NCBI RefSeq assembly: GCF_004331345.1
Contig: NZ_SJJZ01000004.1
Coordinates: 558,001-622,000, forward strand
DNA: 64,000 bases
Reading direction: 5' to 3'
From: Kribbella soli
GTDB lineage: Bacteria; Actinomycetota; Actinomycetes; Propionibacteriales; Kribbellaceae
How positions within the stretch are numbered: position 1 is the first letter of the stretch; each line of letters opens with the position of its first letter. The notes beneath the pieces were generated by a model. It saw nothing but the letters and a program-made list of their open reading frames with translations, was not told the origin of the DNA and made no database searches. A program made the translations under genes and the position numbers. Below, in pieces: positions 8,251 to 17,974 of this stretch.

Positions 8251-9147
8251 GTGCTGCGGACGCCGTCTCCGGTCGGCCACTGGAACAGCGCGGCCGGCTA
8301 CGAGGACTACCGCTCCAAGTACGACGCCGCGATGCGCGACCTCCCCGCCCCGACCGCGGTCCGCGACATCCGCACGGACTACGGCGTCGTCCGCGTGTAC
8401 CAGTTCTCCGGCGCCAAGAGCGGCCTGGACCCGCTCGTACTGCTGCCCGGTACGTCGTCCGGAACGCCGGTCTGGGCCGACAACCTGAAGTCCTTGCTCG
8501 CGATCACCGACGTCTACGCGATCGACCTGCTCGGCGAGTCCGGGATGAGCATCCAGAGCAAACCGATCACTTCCGACGAGGACAAAGCGGCCTGGCTGGA
8601 CCAGACCCTGGCGGCCCTGCCGGAGCAGCGGTTCAACCTGCTCGGGCTCTCGATCGGCGGCTGGAGCGCGATGAATCTCGCCGTACGCCGGCCGGACCGG
8701 ATCGCCACGGTCACCACCTTGGACGCGCCCTTGGTGTACGACGGCCTGCCACTGGAGACCGTGATTCGTTCACTCCCGGCCACGGTCAAGTGGCTACCGC
8801 GGTCGTGGCGGGACAGCTTCAACTCGTACACCGCCGGCGGCGCGCCCGTGGAGCACGTCCCGGTCGCCGACATGATCGAGGCCGGCATGAAGAACTACAC
8901 GATGAAGCAGCCACAGCCGCAGCGCATCACCGAGCCGCAGCTGGCCGCGCTGCCGATGCCGGTGCTCGCGATCATCGCCGGGCGCTCGGTGATGCACGAC
9001 CCGCCGAAGGCCCGCAGCACGGCGGAACGCGCGCTCCGGACGAAGACCGTCGTGCTGTATCCGGACGCGTCGCACGCGGTCAACGGCGAGTACCCGGACC
9101 GGATCGCGAGTGATCTCCGGACGTTCCTCACGGCGCGCGACCGCTGA
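8251..9147 (+). CDS. Alpha/beta hydrolase, N-terminus disrupted by an apparent frameshift
   Basis: 298 aa from GTG 8251. The nucleophile is S134 in GLSIGGWS and the catalytic His is H275 in DASHAV; the acid probably lies in the strand around LAIIAGRSVMHD. No ribosome-binding site precedes GTG 8251. The same frame continues upstream as a clear membrane anchor (ARRLLIALGVAGGLVAATAFV) but has no start codon. A perfect start (AGGAG then ATG 8172) sits in the neighbouring frame. One extra C in the CGCCGCCC run near 8190 would explain this, so the natural protein is probably a membrane-anchored enzyme of about 325 aa. Substrate is unknown. Confidence 0.75.
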   Translation: MLRTPSPVGHWNSAAGYEDYRSKYDAAMRDLPAPTAVRDIRTDYGVVRVYQFSGAKSGLDPLVLLPGTSSGTPVWADNLKSLLAITDVYAIDLLGESGMSIQSKPITSDEDKAAWLDQTLAALPEQRFNLLGLSIGGWSAMNLAVRRPDRIATVTTLDAPLVYDGLPLETVIRSLPATVKWLPRSWRDSFNSYTAGGAPVEHVPVADMIEAGMKNYTMKQPQPQRITEPQLAALPMPVLAIIAGRSVMHDPPKARSTAERALRTKTVVLYPDASHAVNGEYPDRIASDLRTFLTARDR

Positions 9148-9158
9148 ACCCATAACCC

Positions 9159-9208
9159 GACCGTTATGTCCGGCATAGAACGGGTGATCGGATTCGCGGG
9201 TTAACCCG
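9159..9208. promoter_or_regulatory. Dyad sequences upstream of the snapalysin gene
   Basis: A perfect 12-bp palindrome, CGGGTTAACCCG (9197-9208), follows an imperfect dyad, CCGTTATG...CATAGAACGG (about 9160-9182). Together they look like regulator binding sites or a hairpin ending the hydrolase transcript. No regulator gene is adjacent. Confidence 0.35.
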
Positions 9209-9318
9209 AGGGTTTTGCGGGAAGCGATGCGGAAAATCGGGAGTCTTGGGAGCATCCGAAGGTGGCGATCGGTAATCCGCCCGTCGCTATCCGCCACCGA
9301 TTCGGAGTGAGGCCCTCC

Positions 9319-10002
9319 ATGTCGCATCGCCGTATCCTCTCCAGCCTCGCGGGGCTCGCAGCCGCCGCGCTGGCCGTACCCGCGCTGGCAGCGTCCCCCT
9401 CGACTGCCGCGCCCGCCGTCGACTCGCACGTCTCCACCGCCACCACCCGCGCGGCGTACGTCGGCTCGCCGCAGGACGAAGCCGCCACGAAGGCGTTCTA
9501 CGACGCCGTGATGAAGTCCGCCCAGGCCAAGATGGCGCAACAGACCAAGGCCGGCCGGAAGGTCACCGCGGTCACCGTGACGTACGCCGTCGACGCGCCG
9601 ACGTTCGCGTCCCAGATCTCGTCCAGCACGCAGATCTGGAACTCGTCGGTCAGCAACGTGAAGCTCGTCGAGGGCAGCAACTACGACTTCTACTACACCG
9701 AGGGCAACGACTCGCGTGGTTCGTACGCGTCGACCGACGGGCACGGAGGCGGCTACATCTTCATCGACTACGCCCAGTCGGAGCAGTACGACAAGACCCG
9801 GATCGTCGCCCACGAGACCGGCCACGTCCTCGGCCTGCCCGACCACTACTCCGGCCCCTGCTCCGAACTGATGTCCGGCGGCGGCCCCGGCCCGTCCTGC
9901 ACGAACGCGTACCCGGACTCGACCGAGCGCTCCAAGGTCAACCAGCTTTGGGCGAACGGGAAGACGTCGCTTCCGCTGGCTGCCTTCCACACGTCCAAGT
10001 AG
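9319..10002 (+). CDS. Snapalysin-family secreted zinc metalloprotease (M7)
   Basis: 227 aa small neutral protease exported by a Sec signal peptide (MSHRRILSSLAGLAAAALAV, ending near APA), followed by a short propeptide. The zinc site is complete: H165-E-T-G-H169 and D175 in HETGHVLGLPDHY, the HExxHxxGxxD pattern typical of snapalysins, in which Asp replaces the third His. Two Cys pairs are in the C-terminal part. Streptomyces snpA sits beside a LysR gene (snpR); no such gene is present here. The ATG was chosen at the signal peptide. The hairpin at 10011 follows the stop. Confidence 0.92.
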   Translation: MSHRRILSSLAGLAAAALAVPALAASPSTAAPAVDSHVSTATTRAAYVGSPQDEAATKAFYDAVMKSAQAKMAQQTKAGRKVTAVTVTYAVDAPTFASQISSSTQIWNSSVSNVKLVEGSNYDFYYTEGNDSRGSYASTDGHGGGYIFIDYAQSEQYDKTRIVAHETGHVLGLPDHYSGPCSELMSGGGPGPSCTNAYPDSTERSKVNQLWANGKTSLPLAAFHTSK

Positions 10003-10010
10003 GACCGCCG

Positions 10011-10069
10011 CGCAGGCAGAACCCGCCTTTCGGCGCACGAACCACCCCGAATCGGGGGTTCTGCCTGCG
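10011..10069. terminator. Branched terminator after the snapalysin gene
   Basis: Outer arms CGCAGGCAGAACCC (10011-10024) and GGGTTCTGCCTGCG (10056-10069) enclose two smaller hairpins, CGCCTTTCGGCG and CCCCGATTCGGGG, predicting a three-way junction. The 14-bp outer stem makes factor-independent termination likely. Confidence 0.65.
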
Positions 10070-10209
10070 TGCAGGTACACGATCCTCCGGCCCGGAGCCG
10101 CCCGGCAGGGGACGGTCCCGGGCCGGAGCCTTTCGCGGAGGACATAGGACGTACTACGACACGCCGTCGGGGAGCGCTTGGGGTGTCGGGGTCGCGAAGA
10201 CTTGCGGTC

Positions 10210-11988
10210 ATGAGATTCCGCCGAGTACTGCTTGCGCTCTTGGTGGTGGTTACGGCCTGCTTGACGTCTCCGGCGTACGGGGCAGGTCTGGAAGGGAAGG
10301 CGATCCTGTCGCCGGGGACCGCGGGGTACACGTGTTTCCGGATTCCCGCTCTGGTGCGCGGGAACGACGGGACGCTGGTGCTGTTCGCGGAGGGCCGGAA
10401 ACCGAGCTGCGGGGATGTCGGCACGCACGACGTGGTGATGGTGCGGTCGACGGACGGCGGCGTGACCTGGAGCGCGCCGCAGGTCGTGCATGCCGGCGTG
10501 GACGCGACCGCACACAACCCGGCTCCGGTCGTCGACACCAGGACGGGCCGCATCGCGTTGCTGACGACGCGCGAGTACAACACGGTCTGGGCGCAGTACA
10601 GCGACGACAACTGGGCGACCTGGTCCGAGCCGCGCGAGATCACCAGCAGCGTGAAGCTCCCCGAGTGGAGCAGCTACGCGACCGGTCCCTCGCACGGCAT
10701 CCAACTGCAACGCGGACCGCATGCGGGCCGCTTGGTCGTCGGCACGCACTACTCCACGACTGACGGCGACCACAAAGGCGGCGCCCTGGTCTACAGCGAC
10801 GACAGCGGTACGACGTGGCAGCTCGGAGCGCACGACAACTCCGCGGATCCGGCGCTCCGCGTACAGGAACTGTCCGTCTTCGAGCGCCCCGACGGTTCCC
10901 TCTTCGCCTTCGCGCGCGACGAGGGCGGCACCAACCCGTCGACCGTCGCGTCAGCCGTTTCGAGCGACGCCGGCCAGACGTTCTCCACCGGATTCCACGC
11001 CGACGCGGCCGAGCAGAGTCTCGCCGTACCGACAGTCCAGGCCTCCACCCTCGAGCTCCGAGCGACGGACCGCGGCGATCGCTACAACCGCGTCCTGCTC
11101 GCCTCCCCGACCCGCCTCGGCACGACCCGCGAGAACCTGACGATCCGTTCTACGTTCAAGGGCGGCACCGAATGGGTCGATCCCGGTGGCGGCACGGTCA
11201 TCTACAGCGGCATGTCGGCGTACACGGACATGACCCGGATCAACGACAGCACCGTCGCGCTCGTCTACGAACGGGCCGCCAACTGGTCGCACGGCTACAT
11301 CTGGTTCACGAGGTTCACCGAATCCGATCTCGGCCTGCCCGACGGCGACACGACCGGCGTACCGACCACACCCGATGCCTCCGGCAACAATCTGCACGGT
11401 TACCTGCGCGGCCCGGTTTCGGTCGCCGGAAAGTTCGGTACGGCGGTCTCGCTCGACGGCACCGACGACTACGTGCAGCTCCCGTTCGCTGAACAGCTCG
11501 CGGTGAGCAGCGGCGACTTCACCTGGACCGGATGGTTCAAGTACGGCGCCAGCACCGCCGACCAACCGCTCCTCTGGGCCTACAACCAAGGCGATGTCTA
11601 CTCACAACTCTGGCTCCGCGCCGAACCGTCCAAGAACCGCCTCCGCGCCCTCGCGCAGAGCGGCGAAACCGCGATCACCCTCGCAACCACCAAGTCCTAC
11701 AACGACCAGGCCTGGCACAACTTCGCACTGAGCCGCCAGGGCAGCACCTTCACCCTGTACGTCGACAGCGTGGCAGCCGCGACCACCACGGGCAGCATCG
11801 GATCGGTCAGCCCGAAACGGCCGTTCCAGATCCATCTCGGTCAGCGCCTCGACGGCCTGCAGAACCTCAAGGGCGCACTCGACGACTTCCGCCTCTACAC
11901 CCGTGCACTCACACCGGCGGAGGTCTCCGCGATCTACACGACCAACTCGACCTCGGCCCTCGGTCTGCGGCTCAGATACCCATTCTGA
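10210..11988 (+). CDS. Secreted exo-alpha-sialidase with C-terminal LamG domain
   Basis: 592 aa GH33-type sialidase that would release terminal sialic acid from glycoconjugates outside the cell. A Sec signal peptide (about residues 1-24, ending SPAYGAG) precedes the FRIP motif at 43-46. Asp-box repeats of the SxDxGxTW type occur at STDGGVTW, YSDDSGTTW and SSDAGQTF; the ETLTXYERAANW-like VYERAANW carries the catalytic region near residue 355. A LamG/concanavalin-like domain fills about 390-585 (DGTDDYVQLP, GALDDFRLYTRALT). ATG 10210 starts the signal peptide. The stop overlaps that of the convergent LacI gene by 17 bp. No nan genes for sialate use are nearby, so scavenging or host/fungal glycan trimming is possible. 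Confidence 0.9.
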   Translation: MRFRRVLLALLVVVTACLTSPAYGAGLEGKAILSPGTAGYTCFRIPALVRGNDGTLVLFAEGRKPSCGDVGTHDVVMVRSTDGGVTWSAPQVVHAGVDATAHNPAPVVDTRTGRIALLTTREYNTVWAQYSDDNWATWSEPREITSSVKLPEWSSYATGPSHGIQLQRGPHAGRLVVGTHYSTTDGDHKGGALVYSDDSGTTWQLGAHDNSADPALRVQELSVFERPDGSLFAFARDEGGTNPSTVASAVSSDAGQTFSTGFHADAAEQSLAVPTVQASTLELRATDRGDRYNRVLLASPTRLGTTRENLTIRSTFKGGTEWVDPGGGTVIYSGMSAYTDMTRINDSTVALVYERAANWSHGYIWFTRFTESDLGLPDGDTTGVPTTPDASGNNLHGYLRGPVSVAGKFGTAVSLDGTDDYVQLPFAEQLAVSSGDFTWTGWFKYGASTADQPLLWAYNQGDVYSQLWLRAEPSKNRLRALAQSGETAITLATTKSYNDQAWHNFALSRQGSTFTLYVDSVAAATTTGSIGSVSPKRPFQIHLGQRLDGLQNLKGALDDFRLYTRALTPAEVSAIYTTNSTSALGLRLRYPF

Positions 11989-13000
11989 CCGGGCCTGTCG
12001 AACCGCGAACGACGAGTTCCGGGCGGAACAGGAACTCGGTGTGCGGTGTGGCGTGGCCGCGGACCTCCTCCAGCAGCGACTGGACCGCGGCCAGCCCCAT
12101 CGCGTGCACGGGCTGGCGGATCGTCGTCATCGGCGGGTCGGTGAACTCCATCATCGGCGCATCGTCGTACCCGACCACCGAGAACTCACCGGGAACCGAG
12201 AGACCCCGCTGCCGTGCGGCGCGGATGACGCCGAGCGCCATCATGTCCGAGCCGCAGACGACCGCGGTGACCTCGGCGTCCAGCAACTGCCGACCGGCCG
12301 CCTCACCGCCCTCCACACCGAACATGCTCAAGGCAACCAGCGGGTTCAGGTCCTCGTCGGACAGGCCGAGCTGAGCCTTCATCGAGGTCCGGTACCCGGC
12401 CAGCTTCCGCTGCACGACGATGAACCGCTCGGGCCCGGACGCGAAACCGATCCGGCGGTGCCCGAGGGCCACCAGATGCGTGACCGCCTGCTCCATCGCG
12501 GCGTACTCGTCCGATGACACGAACGGCGCCTCGACCGACGGCAGCCAGCCGTTCACGAACACCACCGGCAGCCGGCGCTCGACGAGCGCCTGGTAGCGCT
12601 CGTGGTCCGCACCGGTGTCCGCATGCAGGCCGGAGACGAAGATGATCCCGGAGACGCCGCGCTCGAGCAGCATCTCGACGTACTCCTCCTCGGTCGCGCC
12701 GGACGGCGACTGGGTGCACAGCACCGGGGTGAACCCGCGCTGCGACAACGCCGACTCGATCACCTGGGCGAACGCCGGGAAGATCGGGTTGATCAGCTCC
12801 GGCATCACCAGCCCGATCAGCCCTGCGGACCGGCGCCGCAACCGCGACGGCCGCTCGAACCCGAGTACGTCGAGGGCGGTCAGGACCGACTGCTTCGTGT
12901 CTTCGGCGACCCCCGGCTTCCCGTTCAGCACCCGCGAGACCGTCGCCTCACTGACCCCCGCCTTGGCCGCGATGTCCGCCAGCCGTGCTCTGCTGCTCAC
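11972..13000 (-). CDS. LacI family transcriptional regulator (divergent to msiK)
   Basis: 342 aa. The N-terminal HTH is LADIAAKAGVSEATVSRVLNG (about residues 6-26) with the hinge FERPSRLRRRSAG, then a periplasmic-binding-protein-like sugar domain. GTG 13000 was chosen because TACAGT (13013-13008) lies 7 nt upstream, matching the leaderless pattern of this window, and the HTH starts at once. It is clearly paralogous to the LacI gene at 28960-29952. A perfect dyad at 13044-13059 lies between it and msiK, so it probably controls itself and msiK in response to a sugar. Confidence 0.92.
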   Translation of the reverse strand: MSSRARLADIAAKAGVSEATVSRVLNGKPGVAEDTKQSVLTALDVLGFERPSRLRRRSAGLIGLVMPELINPIFPAFAQVIESALSQRGFTPVLCTQSPSGATEEEYVEMLLERGVSGIIFVSGLHADTGADHERYQALVERRLPVVFVNGWLPSVEAPFVSSDEYAAMEQAVTHLVALGHRRIGFASGPERFIVVQRKLAGYRTSMKAQLGLSDEDLNPLVALSMFGVEGGEAAGRQLLDAEVTAVVCGSDMMALGVIRAARQRGLSVPGEFSVVGYDDAPMMEFTDPPMTTIRQPVHAMGLAAVQSLLEEVRGHATPHTEFLFRPELVVRGSTGPVRMGI

Positions 13001-13043
13001 GCCCGGCACTGTACCGAGGCGCCCCTGACTTTTCAGCAAGATC

Positions 13044-13059
13044 CTGCAAGAACTTGCAG
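13044..13059. promoter_or_regulatory. LacI-type operator between lacI-like gene and msiK
   Basis: CTGCAAGAACTTGCAG is a 16-bp inverted repeat with 7-bp perfect arms. It resembles actinomycete MalR/AglR/CebR-type operators and shares the TTGCA core with the element at 29975-30000. Confidence 0.7.
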
Positions 13060-13115
13060 ACTGCACACAGGTGTCCACTCCGTGAACAGAACGGACACGT
13101 CACACGCCGTACACC

Positions 13116-13145
13116 TTGTCAGGACGAGCGGCGCCGGGCGAGGAT
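13116..13145 (+). promoter_or_regulatory. Putative msiK promoter
   Basis: TTGTCA (13116-13121), 18 bp, GAGGAT (13140-13145). A small hairpin CCCCCgctcGGGGG (13155-13168) lies in the leader, and GGAAAG serves as the ribosome-binding site. Confidence 0.4.
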
Positions 13146-13223
13146 AGGCGGACTCCCCCGCTCGGGGGGAACCTTTACTCGGATCGTCCGGCACGTTCCT
13201 GCCGGTGAAGGGAAAGATCAGTC

Positions 13224-14303
<1,080 letters not shown>

Positions 14304-14322
14304 TCGGCAAGCAGTAGCTGTT

Positions 14323-14357
14323 ACCGGCCCCGGGTGGTTCCTCCACCTGGGGCCGGT
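14323..14357. terminator. Hairpin terminator between msiK and the glycosyltransferase gene
   Basis: Arms ACCGGCCCCgGGTGG (14323-14337) and CCACCtGGGGCCGGT (14343-14357) have one mismatch and a five-base loop, followed by CCCGTTT. It can serve both convergent genes. Confidence 0.75.
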
Positions 14358-14362
14358 CCCGT

Positions 14363-15313
14363 TTAGTGACTCCGCTCCACCCGGTCCGCGGGGTCCATGT
14401 TGGTCTGCTTCAGCAAGTAGTGCGGGCGCTTCTTGGTCTCGTAGTAGATCCGGCCGATGTACTCGCCGATCACGCCGAGCATCACCATCTGCAGTCCGCC
14501 GAGCCCGGTGATCGCGGCGATCAGCGTGACGTACCCGGGCATCTCGACACCGTGCAGGATCGCGGCAACGATCACCCAGATCGCATACCCGGCGGCCACC
14601 GCGGTCAGCAGCAGGCCGACGTAGATCGCCATCCGCAGCGGCTTGTTGTTGAACGACAGCAGCCCGTCCAGGCCGTACTCCAGCAAGCGCCGGAACGTCC
14701 ACCGGCTCTTCCGGTCCGCAGGCTGCTTCACGTTGTCGTACTCGAACAGGAGCGACTCGAACCCGATCCAGGCGAACAGCCCCTTCGAGAACCGGTTGTA
14801 CTCGTTCAGCTCGAGCAGCCCGTCGACCGCGCGCCGGGACAGCAACCGGAAGTCGCCGACCCCGTCCATCATCTCGACGTCGGCCCACTTGTTGATCAGC
14901 CAGTAGTACGCCCGCGCGAACAGCGTCCGGCTCGCCGGGTCCCCGGTCCGGTTGCGGCGCGCGATCACCTGGTCGAAGCCGCGCTCGTACTCCTTCAGCA
15001 TCCGGCCGATCAGCTCCGGCGGGTGCTGCAGGTCCGCGTCCATGATCACCACGGCGTCGCCGGTCGCGTACCGCAGGCCGGCCAGCATCGCGGCCTCCTT
15101 GCCGAAGTTCCGGCTGAACGACAGGTACCGGACCGATTCGTCGGTCGATGCCAACTCGACCAGGGCCTCGAGCGTCCCATCAGAGGAGCCGTCGTCGACG
15201 TACACGATCTCGTACGGCCGCCCGGTCTCCTCGAGCTCGCGACTGAGCGCCTGATGGAACCGCGAGATCACCTCGACCTCGTTGTAACACGGCACCACCA
15301 GACTCAACCGCAT
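14363..15313 (-). CDS. Glycosyltransferase family 2, polyprenyl-phosphate glycosyltransferase (CsbB/ArnC-like)
   Basis: 316 aa. The GT-A domain starts at once (LSLVVPCYNEVEV), with VDDGSSDGT and the metal-binding MDADLQHPP; the catalytic-base region is RRNRTGDP. Two C-terminal membrane helices (about 230-250 and 262-285) are typical of enzymes that load a sugar onto undecaprenyl phosphate. ATG 15313 has GGGGA at good distance; ATG 15325 in frame is the alternative. The divergent neighbour is a YfhO-type protein, and CsbB plus YfhO act together in Bacillus to glycosylate lipoteichoic acid. Here they probably flip and transfer a sugar onto a surface polymer. Confidence 0.9.
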   Translation of the reverse strand: MRLSLVVPCYNEVEVISRFHQALSRELEETGRPYEIVYVDDGSSDGTLEALVELASTDESVRYLSFSRNFGKEAAMLAGLRYATGDAVVIMDADLQHPPELIGRMLKEYERGFDQVIARRNRTGDPASRTLFARAYYWLINKWADVEMMDGVGDFRLLSRRAVDGLLELNEYNRFSKGLFAWIGFESLLFEYDNVKQPADRKSRWTFRRLLEYGLDGLLSFNNKPLRMAIYVGLLLTAVAAGYAIWVIVAAILHGVEMPGYVTLIAAITGLGGLQMVMLGVIGEYIGRIYYETKKRPHYLLKQTNMDPADRVERSH

Positions 15314-15418
15314 CGCTGTCCCCATCCGCCCCGTACGTCGACCATGATGCGATTCTTGTCCAGACCGGAACTACCCGCTAGCTTTGGCGACCGGGTGAGC
15401 GGAACGAAGGGGCGGCCA

Positions 15419-17974
15419 ATGGTTTCCGAGGACAGTGCTGAGGGCGGCGCTGACGAAGGGGCTGTTCGACGGCGCTCGGCACTCTTGCCGGCCGCCGTCG
15501 CCGCTGTCGTGGTGGCGGCTGTGTTCGCCGCCTCCGGAATCATCCGCGGTACCTTTCCCTTCGGTTCGCTGTCCCGCAGTACCAACGATCTTGGCACCCA
15601 GTACATCCCCTTCTTCGCCCACCTCTGGGACGTCCTGCACGGCCAGGGCCAGGGCGACCTGCTGTTCAACTGGCAGAGCGCCTTCGGCGTCGGCTTCCTC
15701 GCGGACGTCGGGGTCGATGTCGGCAGCCCATTGTCCCTGCTGGTGGGTCTGTTCCCCCGCGACCAGATCGACCTCGCCGTCTACGTCGTCACCACGCTCA
15801 AGCTGAGCCTGGCCGCGGCCGCGATGGCCGCCGTACTTCTCAAGATGCGTCCAGGACCCCGCTGGGTTGCAGCGATTCTGGGAGTCTCGTACGGCGTCTG
15901 CGGCTGGGCGCTCGACGACGGATCCTACGTGCCGATGTGGCTGGACGGCCTGATCGCCCTGCCGATGTTCTTCCTGGTCGCCGAGTGGTCACTGCGCCGG
16001 ACCAACCGGGTGCTGAGTGTGCTGGTGGTCGCCGTCTTCTGGCTGTCCAACTTCTACACCGCCTACATGGCAACGATCGGGGGTGGCATCTACCTGCTCG
16101 CCCGGCTGCTCAGCAGCGACCTGAGCTGGTCGCTGCGCCTCCGGTCGGTCGTCCGGCACGGCGTCTCGTTCGTGCTCGGCATGGCCTTGGTCGCGCCCAT
16201 CCTGCTACCGATCGTCACCACCAACCGCGCCGCAACGCCGTCCCCGTCCGGGATCTTCCACGCTTCGGCGATGGACCTGTTCCTCTCCCGGCTGCTGCCG
16301 CTGTCGGAGGGCGTCGGCCGGACTGCCAGCCTGTACGTCGGAACGATCGCCCTGCTGCTCGCGCTGACGATGCCGTTCAACAAGTTCGTCCCCTGGCGGA
16401 CGAAAGCGATCTGGGCGATCACGACCGTCCTGGTGGCGCTGTCGTTCCGGTGGGCGCCGACGCAGCAGTTCTGGCACGCGTTCGATACCCCCAACGGCAG
16501 CCAGTACCGCGAGGCGTTCGTGCTCTGCGGCATCCTCGTCGCGGTCGCGTGGGTCTCGGTCGCCCACAAGCTGCCCGGTCCGATCGCCCTGCTGGGCGGT
16601 GCGGCCCTGCTGGCGTTGATCGCCGTACTGTCCGACGGCAGTCCGCTGCTGACCGAGCACTGGATGGAGGTGCTGATCGCGTCCGGGGCGGTGACGCTGA
16701 TTGCGTTCGGCACCATTTGGACGTTACGCCGGTTCCCGAGGACGCGCCGGGTGAAGTGGCCGGTCGTCGCCGCGTTCGCCGCACTGCTGGTGGTCGTGGC
16801 GGTGGAGACCACCTGGACCGCGGTGATCACCGACGAGCAGCGCTCGAAGGTGCTCAGCGCGTCGAATGCGGCGTGGGACGACAAGCAGACCGCGCGGTAC
16901 GACGCGTTGCGGGAAGCCGACGGCTGGCCGACGTACCGGACCGAGCCGGGAACGTCCGTCACGCCGAACGACCCGATTCTGCTCGGCGGGCAGGGCGCCG
17001 GCCTGTACAGCAGCCTGTTGCCGCACTCAGTGAACGAGATGATGACGGGACTCGGCTTCGGCTGGTCCGGGTACGGTCGCGCGGCGCGCACGCTCGACAA
17101 CCCGGTGACCGACACGATCTTCTCGGTCGGCGCCCGGATGCGGCTCGTCGACGGCAATCCGAAGATCACCCGAGCGACGGTCCCGCCGCTGGTCACGGTA
17201 CGGCGCCGGCTCGATGCAGCGGTCCCGGTCGACACCAACGCCCCGAACGCGTACGCGGCCCAGGAGCGCCTGCTCGGGACCAAGGTGTACGAAGTCCCGG
17301 AGTACAAGGGCACCCGGTTCGCGACCGGCGACGTCAAGCTGGTCGCGGCCTGTAAGCCGGGCAGCACGGCGTACCTGTTCATGCCGCGGGTCGGCGGCCG
17401 CGCCCGGCTGACCGACGGCGAGTGGCACGAACTGAGCTCGACGCGCCGGCCCGGGATCAACACCAGCAGCGCGATGATCGGTCTCGGTACCGTGCCGGCG
17501 ACCGGGATCGTGGTGGTCGAGGTCAACTTCGGCGAGGCCCCGCAGGGCATCCCGCCGCGGAACGCCCTCGGCTGCCTCGACCAGCAGGCCTTGCGCAGCG
17601 CGGTCAAGAAGCTGCGGGCGACCGGGGCGACGGACGTGGAGACGACCGGTCACTCCCTCCACGCGACGTTGCCCGCGGGCAGCAAGGGCTGGGCGGTGGT
17701 CGGCGTACCGAAGATCGACGGCTGGACCTGCAAGGTCGCCGGCGGCAAGCCGCAGACCCCGCGGAGCTTCGGCGGCCTGATCGCCGTCCCGCTCACGGGT
17801 ACGGCGGACCGGGTGGACTGCACGTTCGTACCGCCGGGGCTGCGCCGCGGCTTGGCGGTCGGTGCGGCCGCCGCCGCAGCCACGCTCGGGATCGCACTGA
17901 TCGGCGCGGTACGGCGGCGGCGCAGCAGGAAGCTAGTTGACGTCTCGGCGGTGGAAGACCCAGCCGCCGAGTAG
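15419..17974 (+). CDS. YfhO family membrane protein (GT-C fold surface-polymer glycosyltransferase)
   Basis: 851 aa integral membrane protein with about a dozen helices in the first 480 residues and a large extracytoplasmic C-terminal domain that ends with one more helix (about 815-835). The first external loop carries conserved residues of the family (GTQYIPFFAHLWD). YfhO proteins use polyprenyl-phosphate sugars to decorate cell-surface polymers. Start ATG 15419 follows GAAGGGG; an in-frame GTG at 15396 is possible. It is divergent from the CsbB-like gene, its likely sugar-donor partner. The stop overlaps the convergent ABC permease gene by 42 bp. Confidence 0.85.
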   Translation: MVSEDSAEGGADEGAVRRRSALLPAAVAAVVVAAVFAASGIIRGTFPFGSLSRSTNDLGTQYIPFFAHLWDVLHGQGQGDLLFNWQSAFGVGFLADVGVDVGSPLSLLVGLFPRDQIDLAVYVVTTLKLSLAAAAMAAVLLKMRPGPRWVAAILGVSYGVCGWALDDGSYVPMWLDGLIALPMFFLVAEWSLRRTNRVLSVLVVAVFWLSNFYTAYMATIGGGIYLLARLLSSDLSWSLRLRSVVRHGVSFVLGMALVAPILLPIVTTNRAATPSPSGIFHASAMDLFLSRLLPLSEGVGRTASLYVGTIALLLALTMPFNKFVPWRTKAIWAITTVLVALSFRWAPTQQFWHAFDTPNGSQYREAFVLCGILVAVAWVSVAHKLPGPIALLGGAALLALIAVLSDGSPLLTEHWMEVLIASGAVTLIAFGTIWTLRRFPRTRRVKWPVVAAFAALLVVVAVETTWTAVITDEQRSKVLSASNAAWDDKQTARYDALREADGWPTYRTEPGTSVTPNDPILLGGQGAGLYSSLLPHSVNEMMTGLGFGWSGYGRAARTLDNPVTDTIFSVGARMRLVDGNPKITRATVPPLVTVRRRLDAAVPVDTNAPNAYAAQERLLGTKVYEVPEYKGTRFATGDVKLVAACKPGSTAYLFMPRVGGRARLTDGEWHELSSTRRPGINTSSAMIGLGTVPATGIVVVEVNFGEAPQGIPPRNALGCLDQQALRSAVKKLRATGATDVETTGHSLHATLPAGSKGWAVVGVPKIDGWTCKVAGGKPQTPRSFGGLIAVPLTGTADRVDCTFVPPGLRRGLAVGAAAAAATLGIALIGAVRRRRSRKLVDVSAVEDPAAE

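Noticed and set aside
14366..15418. Upstream in-frame extension of the YfhO gene
   Set aside because: It lies entirely opposite the glycosyltransferase gene and has no membrane segments or domain.
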